The notes under the pieces were generated by a model that made no database searches, was not told the DNA's origin, and was given only the letters and a program-made list of their open reading frames with translations. From Reichenbachiella agariperforans (GTDB lineage Bacteria; Bacteroidota; Bacteroidia; Cytophagales; Cyclobacteriaceae), in the NCBI RefSeq assembly GCF_900142205.1, contig NZ_FRAA01000001.1, positions 1,262,796-1,326,795 of the forward strand: a stretch of 64,000 nt of DNA. The letters run 5' to 3'. A program made the position numbers and the translations under genes. The number at the start of each line of letters is the position of its first letter. The first letter of the stretch is position 1. This document shows positions 53,788-63,587 of the stretch, in pieces.

Positions 53788-53971
53788 TACTTAGCATCTA
53801 CTTACATCTACACGTACATTTTCGATGAATACCCCATTTTTCATCGATCAATTTCGAGCAATAGAGGATAGACAAATGTGTACATACAGCTATTATTGTA
53901 TGTAGGAATTTTGCAGCCTCCTACCTAATATTAGCTTGATTCGAGAGATTACTGTAACCGATACACTTATC

Positions 53972-55093
53972 ATGAATTGGATTAACCTATATGCGCTAAC
54001 CTCTCTCCTCCTATGTACCAGCCTATCAGGACTAGCCGAATCAGACACGATGATATATGGCCGAGTGATTGATGCAGAGACACATGCTCCCCTACCTTTT
54101 GCCAATATCGTACATGGACACTCCGGTACCACCAGCAACCTAGATGGGCAGTTTGTCCTGACTATACACGAACAAGTAGATAGTGTATACATAGAGGTAA
54201 AATACATGGGATACAAATCAGAACAACTAACCTTGGCAGCAGGGACTACTGATCTAGTTATTGCCATGAATAACCAAACTCAAATGTTGAATGATGTCAA
54301 AATCTATTCGGCCGAAAACGTCATGGCCGATGTATATAGTCACCACCACCTCAACTACGAATATGAGGATCAACTACTAGAATCATATTACAAAGAGTCG
54401 ATTCGCTACGGCGACAACTACTACTTCATCGCAGAGGGGATTTTCGACATCTACCTCCCGACTATCTACAGTGATAACGAAGTACAGGTCAGAGCAGAAA
54501 AAACAAGAAAGAAAGAATTTGTCTTACTCGACACAGTCGACATGCCTATGTTTAGTGGTCACGTCCATGATATGGTTCAAGCTGCTTCTAGACGAAAAAC
54601 AAGTTTTTTAGATTCTGAAAACAAAGATGCCTACTACTTCTCCAAGCAAGACCTCACCATCTACGATGGACGAGAAGTTTTCGAAATTCATTTTGAACCA
54701 AGAACCAAAAAAGGGACTGCCAGTGGTACATTATTTGTAGATTCTGAAACCAAAGCGGTGATCCGTGCCGAATACTATCCTATCATCGCACATCAAGACT
54801 TTTGGACTCGTGTAAAATGGATAGAAGAGTACAAAGAGATCGATGGTACATGCTACATCCATAGAGTATCCTACCTAGGAGAATGGACGGTAGACGGTCG
54901 TACTTACAGTATGGAAGCACTGATGCTAGTCACTGATTTCGAAACTATCTATGAAACACCCGTACTAGAAAACACTCTCGCGGAAGAAGCGATCTTCTTT
55001 CACGAAGCATCATCATTTTCAGACACTTTCTGGGAGGGGCACACCTATATTGCACTGAGTCAAAAAGAACGCCAGTCCTTAGCGAAAAAATAA
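53972..55093 (+). CDS. Exported protein with carboxypeptidase-like regulatory domain
   Basis: About 373 residues from ATG 53972; the frame opens at TTG 53936, but MNWINLYALTSLLLCTSLSG is a signal peptide. Residues ~25-95 form a CarboxypepD_reg-like (TonB plug-associated) domain: YGRVIDAETHAPLPFANIVH, GTTSNLDGQFVLTI and KYMGYKSEQLTL. The remaining ~280 residues are a strand-rich region seen in DUF5686-like or related Bacteroidota envelope proteins. There is no TonB receptor barrel of full length. It probably acts in the outer membrane or periplasm. Confidence 0.78.
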   Translation: MNWINLYALTSLLLCTSLSGLAESDTMIYGRVIDAETHAPLPFANIVHGHSGTTSNLDGQFVLTIHEQVDSVYIEVKYMGYKSEQLTLAAGTTDLVIAMNNQTQMLNDVKIYSAENVMADVYSHHHLNYEYEDQLLESYYKESIRYGDNYYFIAEGIFDIYLPTIYSDNEVQVRAEKTRKKEFVLLDTVDMPMFSGHVHDMVQAASRRKTSFLDSENKDAYYFSKQDLTIYDGREVFEIHFEPRTKKGTASGTLFVDSETKAVIRAEYYPIIAHQDFWTRVKWIEEYKEIDGTCYIHRVSYLGEWTVDGRTYSMEALMLVTDFETIYETPVLENTLAEEAIFFHEASSFSDTFWEGHTYIALSQKERQSLAKK

Positions 55094-55227
55094 TTCCAAT
55101 CTGCTAAACTAGTCATGCCTGGACTCAGTAAAGAGCAGGTCAGTGAAGAGAAATGTACTGTATGATTTTTATGCTTATTGTTATGTTTCAGCAGACCTAA
55201 ATTCATGGCACGCAAGTCCTAAACTAA

Positions 55228-55258
55228 AAAGGCGAACCCTCTTAGATGGTTCGCCTTT
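55228..55258 (-). terminator. dnaN terminator
   Basis: Perfect 11-base arms AAAGGCGAACC (55228-55238) and GGTTCGCCTTT (55248-55258). Read on the minus strand it starts 22 bases after the dnaN stop. It can also stop plus-strand transcription. Confidence 0.85.
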
Positions 55259-55279
55259 CGAATGTTCTTACTTTATCTC

Positions 55280-56407
55280 TTATGCAGAATAGTTGCTCAA
55301 CATCACCGGCATCACCAGCATCAACAAGTCTTCGTTTTCGTCTCCATCTACTGGAAAGAGTAGTCCTGCCTTATTCGGCTCTGAGAACTTCATACTTACC
55401 TGTGTAGAGCTAATATTGGCTAGCATTTCGATCAAGAACTTACCATTGAACCCGATCTCGATATCACTACCGTCATGATCACAAGATAGACGCTCATTTG
55501 CCTCATTAGAGAAGTCTAAATCCTCTGATGAAATCACCAACTCGCTGCCCGCTATCTTCAAGCGTACTTGGTGAGTCGTTTTGTTTGCATAGATCGCAAT
55601 ACGTTTGAGTGATCCCAAAAGCTCTAATCTATCAATGGTCATTTCATTATCGTTGTTCGACGGGATCACATTTTCGTAATCCGGGAAACGCTCATCAATC
55701 AAACGGCACACCATGTGAATCCCGTCAAATTTGAAGAACGCATTCGCTACGTTGTACTCTACGTTGACATTGGTATTGCCAGATGGCAATGTAGATTTCA
55801 ATAGTGTTAATGCTTTGCGGGGGATAATCATGCTCGCACCAGCATCAGAAGCGATATCCACTCTTCTGTATCTGATCAGTCTGTGTCCGTCAGTCGCTAC
55901 GAAGGTCGTATTGGTATCTGATAGGTTCAGATACACCCCCGTCATCGCAGGTCTCAACTCATCGTTGCTCGTCGCTAGGATGGTGTTATTGATCGCGTTG
56001 CCTAATACATCTGATGAGATATTAACCGAGCTACCATCTGACACAGTAGGGACTTTAGGAAAATCTGTAGCATTCTCCCCAGCCAATTTGTATCGACCAT
56101 TGTCAGAGTTGATTTCAATGCTGTATGAGTTTTCGTCAATCGTGAAAGTCACCGGTTGCTCTGGCAGGTTTCTCAATGTTTCCAACAAGATTTTAGAAGG
56201 AACTGCGATGCTGCCATTTTCTTTGGCCTCCACTTCTAACTCCGTAATCATCGAAGTTTGTAAATCTGAAGCTGTAATCGTCAACTTACCATCAGCTATT
56301 TCGAATAGAAAATTTTCAAGGATTGGCACTACAGGATTAGTAGTGATCACGCCATTGATAGCTGCGAGTTGCTTCAATAAGTACGAGGATGAAACGATAA
56401 ATTTCAT
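55280..56407 (-). CDS. dnaN: DNA polymerase III beta subunit (sliding clamp)
   Basis: 375 residues in three repeated clamp domains (~1-120, ~130-245, ~250-375). Recognisable segments are SSYLLKQLAAINGVITTNPV at the start, IPRKALTLLKSTL, RLIDERFPDYENVIPSNNDN and the C-terminal LLMLVMPVML. The ring dimer tethers polymerase III to DNA. The gene is not next to dnaA or recF here, so it is away from a classical dnaA operon. It has its own promoter and terminator. Confidence 0.97.
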   Translation of the reverse strand: MKFIVSSSYLLKQLAAINGVITTNPVVPILENFLFEIADGKLTITASDLQTSMITELEVEAKENGSIAVPSKILLETLRNLPEQPVTFTIDENSYSIEINSDNGRYKLAGENATDFPKVPTVSDGSSVNISSDVLGNAINNTILATSNDELRPAMTGVYLNLSDTNTTFVATDGHRLIRYRRVDIASDAGASMIIPRKALTLLKSTLPSGNTNVNVEYNVANAFFKFDGIHMVCRLIDERFPDYENVIPSNNDNEMTIDRLELLGSLKRIAIYANKTTHQVRLKIAGSELVISSEDLDFSNEANERLSCDHDGSDIEIGFNGKFLIEMLANISSTQVSMKFSEPNKAGLLFPVDGDENEDLLMLVMPVMLSNYSA

Positions 56408-56476
56408 TAGCTAAAGGAATTTGTTATGTTCTTGTTATATGAAAACACGAGGAAAGACACTCCTCAGAATTTGAGC

Positions 56477-56484
56477 CAAAGTTA
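56477..56484 (-). promoter_or_regulatory. Promoter -7 element TAACTTTG for dnaN
   Basis: On the minus strand the bases read TAACTTTG, an exact TAnnTTTG, 70 bases upstream of the dnaN start codon. The base triplet 19 bases before it is TTT-like, a weak -33. Confidence 0.5.
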
Positions 56485-56505
56485 ATGATAAAATCCAAAT
56501 AAAAA

Positions 56506-56533
56506 ACCCCTAAAATAAAGCAATGAAAGGGGT
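56506..56533 (-). terminator. Terminator of the gldA-gldF-gldG-DUF4340 operon
   Basis: Minus-strand stem ACCCCT/AGGGGT with a 16-base loop, followed by TTTTTATTT, starting nine bases after the DUF4340 stop. Confidence 0.7.
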
Positions 56534-56541
56534 ATATCAGA

Positions 56542-57471
56542 TTACTCTCTTTTGAACTGGCTAGGAGATTTCAACAGTGCCTCGGTACGCTTTTCGTCCA
56601 CAACGATCATTTCCTTATTGGCATCCGAATAAAGATAAAATCGCTCTCCTGGAATCTTGGCATAGATATCCAACACTCTATTCTTTCGCTGATCAATATC
56701 GGTCAATGACAAATGAGCAATAGGTGCTGTCGTCAACAAGCTATCATAGCGCGGATACTTCCCTGGACTCAGGTAGTCATTGAGTTGAAACTGCTCAAAA
56801 CCGTTGAAATAGCTCATCAGCGCCGCAGTATCTATCTGCTGCACACCAGCGATACTAAAAAACCTATCCTCAAATTCCATTTTGAGATCAACTCCCTTTG
56901 CATAATCTATCGTCCACTCCTGTATGCTCCGGTAGTTGGAATCAAATAACAATCGATCTCTCCACTGGTTGAGTGTCAACTCGAATATCCCAGGGATATA
57001 GTGATGATATCCCGGTATCCCTACCAGATAAACCTCCTTCAATTCTTCATCAGCAAAGTAAGACTGCGTCTTCTGGAGGTTCCCTCCAGTATAGAACGTA
57101 CGTCTCTCGTCTCCTAAAGAGATCGTTACTTTCTGCCCTGTCTTTTCGAGCTGTTGTCTCACCTCAGCTTTGTTCAACTGACTGACGGGACGCTGTACAG
57201 TCACCTGACTCATGATGCTATTGGTGATCTGCATCAGTGATGGATCGATCGCCAAGGTATCGTTGAGCGTCCAAGTATCCCCCTGACGAACGACATGTAT
57301 GTCCTGATCCGTCGATTGGATATGAATCGCATCGATAGCCGCCGTGTCTGCAATCACAAAACGATCACGGTCGATCTGATCACTCCCTCCACGCCCATCA
57401 AACAAGAAGAGCACAGAAGATATCAGTACCAAGACCAATAATACTCCACCTAATTTTTGAACCTTACTCAT
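56542..57471 (-). CDS. DUF4340 domain protein, gliding operon partner
   Basis: 309 residues. A single N-terminal membrane helix (VQKLGGVLLVLVLISSVLFL) is followed by DUF4340-type repeats (DRFVIADTAAIDAIHIQSTD, VVRQGDTWTLNDTLAID, then VTISLGDERRTFYTGG). The protein should be anchored with its bulk in the periplasm. It overlaps gldG by four bases (ATGA), so the two are translated together. DUF4340 proteins often accompany GldG-like ABC genes; a role as a fourth component is inference. Confidence 0.88.
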   Translation of the reverse strand: MSKVQKLGGVLLVLVLISSVLFLFDGRGGSDQIDRDRFVIADTAAIDAIHIQSTDQDIHVVRQGDTWTLNDTLAIDPSLMQITNSIMSQVTVQRPVSQLNKAEVRQQLEKTGQKVTISLGDERRTFYTGGNLQKTQSYFADEELKEVYLVGIPGYHHYIPGIFELTLNQWRDRLLFDSNYRSIQEWTIDYAKGVDLKMEFEDRFFSIAGVQQIDTAALMSYFNGFEQFQLNDYLSPGKYPRYDSLLTTAPIAHLSLTDIDQRKNRVLDIYAKIPGERFYLYSDANKEMIVVDEKRTEALLKSPSQFKRE

Positions 57472-59144
57472 TTGAACTTTGCATATTTTCTTTTTCTCAA
57501 ATAGACTCGTACCACGCCATACGTAACGAGCAGTACGATAGGTAGCACCAGGTTAAACAACTGCCACCACAGCTTTTCATTCGCCACCTTCACCTTGTCG
57601 AGCGGACGGATCGATATTTCTTTGGCTTTAGAGGTGATCACTCCCTCCTCGTTGAGCATATAATCCAGCGTATTGAGCACGAAATCAGCATTGGCAAACT
57701 TCTGCTGATTGTACGGGCTCAGCCCTAGTTCCAGTGGTTCTCCAGACTGTAGGTCAAACTCATTTCGGATCATATCTCCATCCGCACACACGAGTATTAC
57801 AGCTTCTTCCCCATTCTCTTTGAACTTCGTTTTGTCCACGCCATCCGGTAAAATCCGATTCTTGTACAACGAGGTAAAATTCCCCTTGAGCAAATAAGAA
57901 GTCACCTGCGACCCTGCCGTAAAACGCTCAGGTTTGAGATTCTTTTGCAGTTCGTTAAACGCCACTTTGACAGGTGTAGAAGACACCATCGAGTACTGAG
58001 AAGTCATCAACAACGGTGTTTTGGTCACTCCGTCCGCCTTGACCGTATCGATCGTGGAGACGAATTTCATCTGTATCACATCCAGATTTTTAGTGATCGG
58101 GTGATCCCCAAAAGTGTTGATATTCGGAAAGAAAGGCCATGGCAGCATGCGTATCTGTGGCTGATCCCCAGTCATTCCCGCTACGATAGGAAACTCCCCG
58201 CTGAAAATATCCTGCACAAAATTGCGATTGATGCGCACACCATACTTGAACAGCATGTCGTCTAGTCCCAGTTCATAAGGGAAAGCATAAGTTCCCTCTC
58301 CAGAGGCACTATCCATATTCACACGCAACGCATCGAGGAACAGCAATGCCTTGCCTCCCTGCATGATGTACTGATCGAGCAGGTATTTCTCTTGCGCACT
58401 AAATAGCGTCGTAGGTTTGGGCAATATCACTGCATCATAGACCGACAGATCCGCCGTACGGCTAGGTAAATCTACCTTAAACACATTGTACTTTTCGCTC
58501 AGTGCTCCAGTCAAACCAGCCAGATTCAGCGAGTCAGGCTCTTGATGTCCTAGGATCAAGCCTACATTCTTTTTCACATCCGTGGAAAGATTGCGAATCG
58601 CACTCACCAGTTCATATTCTATCCCTTCGATAGACTGGTTCAGCTGCTCCTCGGCCGATGCACCTTGATTTCCTTTGAGCAGCAGTACTGGTATTTCCTT
58701 CCCATAGTAGCTCACGATTGCCCCTGGGAATATTAGCTTCTCCGTCTTGTTGCCATCACGGGTATAGTTGAGGTTAGTAGGTTGCAGACCACGTTGCATC
58801 AGCGAACGAAAATACTCGTTGCGCGCCTTGGTACTCAAGGCAGCAGATGGGTCTTTGAAGGTATAGACCACCTGATCATCGGAGTAATACTCCAACTGAT
58901 CGAGCGTCTCCCGAATGGCTTTTTGCAGACGTTTAAATCCAGCAGGCATTTCCCCTTCCAGAAAAACCTCCACATAAACAGGCTCTTGCAAACTCTCCAG
59001 AACTTCTTTGCTCGCATCGGAGATAGAGTATCTTTTTTCTTCTGTGAGATCGATACGGATTGGAAAACGATCCACCAGCTGGTTGATGATCACAAGTACC
59101 ATCACGCCTATCAAAAACTGCAGTATGTTGACTAGTTTATTCAT
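57468..59144 (-). CDS. gldG: Gliding-motility ABC transporter component GldG
   Basis: About 558 residues from ATG 59144, which overlaps the gldF stop in ATGA; GTG 59150 is less likely. An N-terminal helix (LVNILQFLIGVMVLVIINQL) precedes the GldG core: DRFPIRIDLTEEKRYSISD, KEVLESLQEPVYVEVFLEG, VGLILGHQEPDSLNLAGL, and a C-terminal helix (LWWQLFNLVLPIVLLVTYGV). GldG works with GldF and GldA, which are required for gliding in Flavobacterium johnsoniae. Whether that is so here is untested. Confidence 0.95.
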   Translation of the reverse strand: MNKLVNILQFLIGVMVLVIINQLVDRFPIRIDLTEEKRYSISDASKEVLESLQEPVYVEVFLEGEMPAGFKRLQKAIRETLDQLEYYSDDQVVYTFKDPSAALSTKARNEYFRSLMQRGLQPTNLNYTRDGNKTEKLIFPGAIVSYYGKEIPVLLLKGNQGASAEEQLNQSIEGIEYELVSAIRNLSTDVKKNVGLILGHQEPDSLNLAGLTGALSEKYNVFKVDLPSRTADLSVYDAVILPKPTTLFSAQEKYLLDQYIMQGGKALLFLDALRVNMDSASGEGTYAFPYELGLDDMLFKYGVRINRNFVQDIFSGEFPIVAGMTGDQPQIRMLPWPFFPNINTFGDHPITKNLDVIQMKFVSTIDTVKADGVTKTPLLMTSQYSMVSSTPVKVAFNELQKNLKPERFTAGSQVTSYLLKGNFTSLYKNRILPDGVDKTKFKENGEEAVILVCADGDMIRNEFDLQSGEPLELGLSPYNQQKFANADFVLNTLDYMLNEEGVITSKAKEISIRPLDKVKVANEKLWWQLFNLVLPIVLLVTYGVVRVYLRKRKYAKFK

Positions 59145-59872
59145 GACCACTTCCTCGCATCTAATACCAACTTCGTCAACAGCAACATCACACCGATGAC
59201 ACTCAAGAAATACACTATATCACTCATATCGATCAACCCACGGCTCAATGCGCCATAGTGAAACACGATGCTAAGTTGCTGCAATATCAACGCAGAAGCA
59301 CCCCAGATATCAATAGCCGCCAAAGACTCCAACCCCGAATACAACACAAAACTCAAGAACACCGCTACCACAAATGCCACCACCTGATTGTCTGTGATCG
59401 CTGACGCAAATACGCCAATACTAACAAACACTCCACCGAGCAACAGTAGCCCAATATATGAACCAACAGTCCCTGATATATCGAGGTTACCGACAGGCTT
59501 GCCTAGCTGATACACGGAGTAGAAATACAATAGCGTCGGCAAGACAGACAAGACAACCAGTACGAACCCTGCCAGGTATTTGCCCATGATGATATCAATA
59601 GCCGTCATCGGACGAGTAAATAGCAACTCATTCGTACCTGTGCGTTTCTCCTCCGCAAAAAAGCGCATGGTGATCGCCGGGATCAAAAACATGAATACAT
59701 ACGGCCCGAGGTTGAACAGTGTGCTCATGTCTGCATAGCCATACTCTAAAATACTACTCTCTGGGAACACCCACATCAACAGCCCAATCGTCGTGAGAAA
59801 CACCGCGATCACGATGTAGGCAATCAGGCTATTGAGAAAACTATTGATTTCTTTGATGAATACTGCGAACAT
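59141..59872 (-). CDS. gldF: Gliding-motility ABC transporter permease GldF
   Basis: 243 residues with six membrane helices (~15-37, 50-70, 98-120, 130-150, 160-180 and ~215-235). MFAVFIKEINSFLNSLIAYI and MRFFAEEKRTGTNELLFTRP are typical of GldF/ABC-2 permeases. It touches the gldA stop at its start and overlaps gldG at its end, so the genes are coupled. It forms the membrane channel of the GldA-GldF-GldG transporter. Confidence 0.94.
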   Translation of the reverse strand: MFAVFIKEINSFLNSLIAYIVIAVFLTTIGLLMWVFPESSILEYGYADMSTLFNLGPYVFMFLIPAITMRFFAEEKRTGTNELLFTRPMTAIDIIMGKYLAGFVLVVLSVLPTLLYFYSVYQLGKPVGNLDISGTVGSYIGLLLLGGVFVSIGVFASAITDNQVVAFVVAVFLSFVLYSGLESLAAIDIWGASALILQQLSIVFHYGALSRGLIDMSDIVYFLSVIGVMLLLTKLVLDARKWS

Positions 59873-60783
59873 TAGCTCTCCTGCGTTAGTTGATGGAAAA
59901 TATCTTCGAGCGAGTCTCCCTCCTCTTGCAAGCCGACCAGTGGCAGGTTTTGTTCGGCTGCTAGTTTGAAGATCGCACTTCTGGCCTCCTCACTGTTGGC
60001 AGCATGTACTTTGTAGTGTCCGTCCTGCTGATGCGTAACTTTCGTCAGTACATCCAGCCCTTCTAATACCGATACATCTATCGCTTGTTTGAACTCTACA
60101 CGCAGTACCGCTTCGGTTTGGAGACCTTTGGAGAAATCCGCGATGGATTGATTCGCTATGATCTCGCCTTTGTTGATGAGGACGACTCTATCACACAACG
60201 CCTGAACCTCCTGCATGATGTGTGACGAAAAAATCACCGTCTTGTCACGAGACACTTCTTTAATCAGTTTCCGGATTTCTAGTATCTGATTAGGATCAAG
60301 TCCAGTCGTAGGTTCATCGAGTATCAGTACCTCTGGCTCATGCAAGAGCGCATGCGCCAGCCCTACACGCTGGCGGTAGCCTTTGGACAGTTGTCCTAGT
60401 TTTTTGTTTTGCTCCCTCGTCAACCCACACTGCTCGATCACCTCTGCGATGCGAGCCGTAGGTTTAGACATCTGATAAGTCCTTGCCGAGAATTGCAAAA
60501 ACTCATGCACATACATATCCAAATAAAGCGGATTGTGCTCTGGCAGGTATCCTATCTTTCGCTGAGCGGCGCGTGTTTGCTGGACGATATCCTCACCCGC
60601 TACGATCACTTGTCCCGCATCGGGGATCAGATAGCCGGTCGCTATTTTCATCGTGGTAGATTTACCAGCACCATTGGGACCGAGAAAGCCTAGGATTTCA
60701 CCCTTATTGACCGTAAAGCTAATGTCCGAGACGGCACGCTGCTGACCGTATATCTTGGTGAGATTTTCTACTACTATTGACAA
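59872..60783 (-). CDS. gldA: Gliding-motility ABC transporter ATPase GldA
   Basis: 303 residues. Walker A (GFLGPNGAGKSTTMKI), the ABC signature (LGQLSKGYRQRVGLAHALLH), Walker B (EVLILDEPTTGLDP) and the switch His (FSSHIMQEVQALCDRV) are intact. The C-terminal ~80 residues are the DUF4162-like extension typical of GldA. Position directly before gldF and gldG, with no gap, supports the call over a generic ABC-2 ATPase. In F. johnsoniae gldA is separate from gldFG; here they are adjacent. Confidence 0.93.
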   Translation of the reverse strand: MSIVVENLTKIYGQQRAVSDISFTVNKGEILGFLGPNGAGKSTTMKIATGYLIPDAGQVIVAGEDIVQQTRAAQRKIGYLPEHNPLYLDMYVHEFLQFSARTYQMSKPTARIAEVIEQCGLTREQNKKLGQLSKGYRQRVGLAHALLHEPEVLILDEPTTGLDPNQILEIRKLIKEVSRDKTVIFSSHIMQEVQALCDRVVLINKGEIIANQSIADFSKGLQTEAVLRVEFKQAIDVSVLEGLDVLTKVTHQQDGHYKVHAANSEEARSAIFKLAAEQNLPLVGLQEEGDSLEDIFHQLTQES

Positions 60784-60909
60784 GACGAAGTACTTATAAT
60801 TTCCTATTGATTGACAAACTGATGCAAAACTATCATTGAAATCGAGAATTAATAATCTAGCCCTCGCTTTTAACCATATTTAATAGTTTTCGCACACATA
60901 TGACTGACA

Positions 60910-61728
60910 TCAATCCGATTCGATCAGCTCACGGATCAACTGGGTCATGGCTGGCTCTGCCTTCATGGCCGCTGCGATGATGTCTTGGATTTTGACCTTC
61001 TCGATATGCCCTGGGTAGCAGAGATCCGTCATCACGGATACTGCAAAGACGGGGATATTCATCTGTCGTGCTACGATCGTCTCTGGTACAGTAGACATCC
61101 CCACGGCATCCGCGCCTATGATACGGAGAAACTTGTACTCAGCTCTCGTTTCCAGATTAGGGCCATTGACTCCTACATATACACCACGGTGCACCTTGGT
61201 ATCTAGCCGCGCTGCGATCTCCAATGCACGACCAATCAACAACTGGTCATAGGGCTCACTCATATCCGGAAAACGATCCCCCAGCGCATCGATATTTTTC
61301 CCGACTAGGGGATTCTCTGTCTGGAGGTTGATATGGTCCTCAAGGATCATCAGGTGACTCTTGCCATAGTCTGGATTGAGGGCCCCTGCTGCGTTAGAGA
61401 TGAACAGTTTTTGTATCCCGAGCAGTTTCATGACCCGCACCGGAAAACTCACCTGCTGCATCGTGTAGCCCTCGTAGTAGTGAAAACGCCCCTTCATCAC
61501 CACCACCTGTTTGCCTCCGAGGCGACCAAAAATCAGTTTGCCCGTATGGAACTCTACCGTAGAGATCGGAAAGTGAGGAATATCCTCATAGTTGAGCTCC
61601 CCGACGATTTCGATATCGTCTACCAATGCGCCCAGCCCTGTCCCTAGGATGATCCCGTAACTGGGTGTCCAATCCACCTTGGACTGGATATATGCGGTCG
61701 CTTCTTTGATCTGCTCGTATGCTGTCAT
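60910..61728 (-). CDS. punA: Purine-nucleoside phosphorylase
   Basis: 272 residues, the length of trimeric PNP (type I). Signatures include [73 protein letters not shown] with the phosphate/base pocket, and [16 protein letters not shown]. It splits purine nucleosides with phosphate to the base and ribose-1-phosphate in purine salvage. It is a single gene upstream of the gld operon, with a 126-base gap. Confidence 0.95.
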   Translation of the reverse strand: MTAYEQIKEATAYIQSKVDWTPSYGIILGTGLGALVDDIEIVGELNYEDIPHFPISTVEFHTGKLIFGRLGGKQVVVMKGRFHYYEGYTMQQVSFPVRVMKLLGIQKLFISNAAGALNPDYGKSHLMILEDHINLQTENPLVGKNIDALGDRFPDMSEPYDQLLIGRALEIAARLDTKVHRGVYVGVNGPNLETRAEYKFLRIIGADAVGMSTVPETIVARQMNIPVFAVSVMTDLCYPGHIEKVKIQDIIAAAMKAEPAMTQLIRELIESD

Positions 61729-62273
61729 CGTCTGTATCTGTGCTATAAGGTGACTCTTCTAAGTATCTTCTAACCTGAGTTTGATTAATAAATTTGGCTA
61801 TAAGGCTTCCTACAAACTTTTTCCATACCTCTATAATTAAGCTGTCACTATACGATATCGCCTTAGATTTCTCCTAATCGTCGCAATGACAAAAACATCT
61901 TGATTGCTCTCCTATTAGCGCATTAAAAAAACAGAACACAGGTTTCTAAAATGAAGCTGCGAATATAATGAGGTTTTCGTTGCGATGAAGAGCCTATTCG
62001 CAAGCCCAGAGCAATTGCATTTAAACCAATATGCAGCCCCCCAAGGGTTTAGCCATACAATCAAGGCCATAGTTTATACCCCTACTGTGCATTATAAATA
62101 CCTAACCCTTGGAGGAGTCAGTGTTTTAAATACGACGGCCCTGAGTAAGGGAAGCCAATTACCTAATTCTAGGGATATTGCACTTTGGGACGTCCCAAAA
62201 GTTGCGCACTTCTCGTACTTCTTATATTTTCGTAATCCTCGACCCGCTCAACTATACGACTTAAACATTCATC
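61729..62273. other. 545-base intergenic region with palindrome
   Basis: The region holds the punA promoter side and the leader of the plus-strand gene at 62274. It contains an inverted pair CCAAGGGTTTAG (62041-62052) and CTAACCCTTGG (62102-62112) that could form a 50-base-loop stem, a small CCCT-GAGTA-AGGG hairpin, and a perfect 16-base palindrome (62184-62199). A 128-codon frame here is not accepted. Confidence 0.5.
62184..62199. promoter_or_regulatory. Perfect palindrome upstream of the SUMF1-like gene
   Basis: TTTGGGACGTCCCAAA reads the same on both strands and lies 75 bases before the ATG at 62274. It is a candidate dimer-binding operator. The regulator is unknown. Confidence 0.45.
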
Positions 62274-63275
62274 ATGTACCGCAGTTTACTGACACTCCTT
62301 TTTCTGTGTATGTTTTTTTGCGCATCCGCGCAAAAAAACCACCCCGAGGCAGCAGACCCTGGGTGCTGTAGCGCCAAAACGGACTCATACTACACCTACA
62401 ACAGCGAAGAAGGTCGCGTCATCTACCAACTCTATGATGTCAATAGGGCGTCAGAGAAGAGCGTCTTTTATTTAGGGAAATTTGATCCTTGGAAGGAAAA
62501 TCGAAACAATCCGTTTTTCAGTCAAGCCTACATCACCCCTCCAGGTACGATCCCTATCGCGGAGGGCACCTATGTGGATCAGACCGAGGTGACGAACATA
62601 GACTATCAGGAATTTCTGTTCTATGTAGTGAAGGACTCTGGCAAATATGCGGACAAACCCTACCTACCCCAGCTCGAAACCAAGTACCGGTCAAAATACT
62701 TTCTGAATCCTGAGTTCTACTACTATCCCGTCGTAGGCATCCGCTACGAAAACGCACGCGCCTACTGCGACTGGCGCGCCAAAAAAGTCAACCGAAACTA
62801 CAAAGAGGCACTCATCAAAGACGGCAACTACTACCTCTACGCTGGCAGACTCCCTACCGAATCAGAATGGAAAAAAATGGCAGGAATCCCATCCAAAAAC
62901 ATCTACATCAAAAACTACAAATTGGGCAATGATGAAAAAAAACACCTCGATACCGAATGGATAGACAACCGCTTCGCCAACCCTGCGCTGATAGATCTGG
63001 ATGTCTACTTTGGCTATACCCATCATTTCAAAATAGATACCGATGAACCGCTAGGCATTGAGATACCAGCCTATGCCTACAGCTTCACGCCGACTACCTC
63101 AGGCATCTATAACCTGTATGGCAATGTCAAGGAGCTCGTGCAGGGAGGCTATGCGATCGGCGGAAGTTTCATGACCGCTTTCTCAGCAGACGAACTATTC
63201 TACCCAGATGACGTGCAGGCCTATCGCATGGATGTAGGCTTCCGATGCTTGACCGAAATCAAGAAAAAATACTAA
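62274..63275 (+). CDS. Formylglycine-generating-enzyme-fold protein (GldJ/K-like group)
   Basis: 333 residues with a signal peptide (MYRSLLTLLFLCMFFCASAQ). The SUMF1-type fold is visible from GTYVDQTEVTNIDYQEFLFY, GIRYENARAYCDWRAKKVN, AGRLPTESEWKKMAG, IYNLYGNVKELVQGGYAIGG and FRCLTE. The catalytic cysteine pair of true formylglycine-generating enzymes is not visible in the usual place, and no sulfatase is near. The fold is also used by GldJ/GldK-type gliding lipoproteins of T9SS, but the lipobox is poor. A surface or periplasmic structural role is the better guess. Confidence 0.8.
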   Translation: MYRSLLTLLFLCMFFCASAQKNHPEAADPGCCSAKTDSYYTYNSEEGRVIYQLYDVNRASEKSVFYLGKFDPWKENRNNPFFSQAYITPPGTIPIAEGTYVDQTEVTNIDYQEFLFYVVKDSGKYADKPYLPQLETKYRSKYFLNPEFYYYPVVGIRYENARAYCDWRAKKVNRNYKEALIKDGNYYLYAGRLPTESEWKKMAGIPSKNIYIKNYKLGNDEKKHLDTEWIDNRFANPALIDLDVYFGYTHHFKIDTDEPLGIEIPAYAYSFTPTTSGIYNLYGNVKELVQGGYAIGGSFMTAFSADELFYPDDVQAYRMDVGFRCLTEIKKKY

Positions 63276-63587
63276 TAACCTGAGTTCGATTCTAAATAGC
63301 AGTTTCCATAAAGGGCTAGGCTGTTTTAGCCCCCTCTCCAAAGCTTGCATCAAAACAGACCTTAAGACCTTGGAAAGATATTCTGATTACGCAATTCGAA
63401 TTCAGGACGTACCCTTGTCTTGTCACTTTCGATCTATTACCCTATTTTACTTTCTATTACAGTTCAAAGCATACTTCACATCAGGTTCATTGAATAGAGA
63501 ATACCTTGAGAAGATAAATAATTAAAAATATAATGCGGATATGTGACGTGGTGTCACGTGTTCGGTTGTTAGCAGCCACGATCTGCA
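63276..63587. other. Intergenic, cassette-like junction possible
   Basis: This 312-base AT-rich stretch has a weak hairpin GGGCTA/TAGCCC (63313-63332) after the SUMF1-like gene. Further on it has GTGAC/GTCAC (63543-63557) and GGTTGTTAGCAGCC, a phrase resembling integron-type recombination cores but not matching the consensus. Nothing coding is seen. Confidence 0.4.

Noticed and set aside
53822-53847. Terminator after the PAS kinase
   Set aside because: TCGATGAA/TTCATCGA can form a stem but no T tract follows and the loop is ten bases, so the signal is weak.
61985-62371. 128-codon protein
   Set aside because: It overlaps the start of the SUMF1-like gene in another frame and has no signal, domain or sensible composition.
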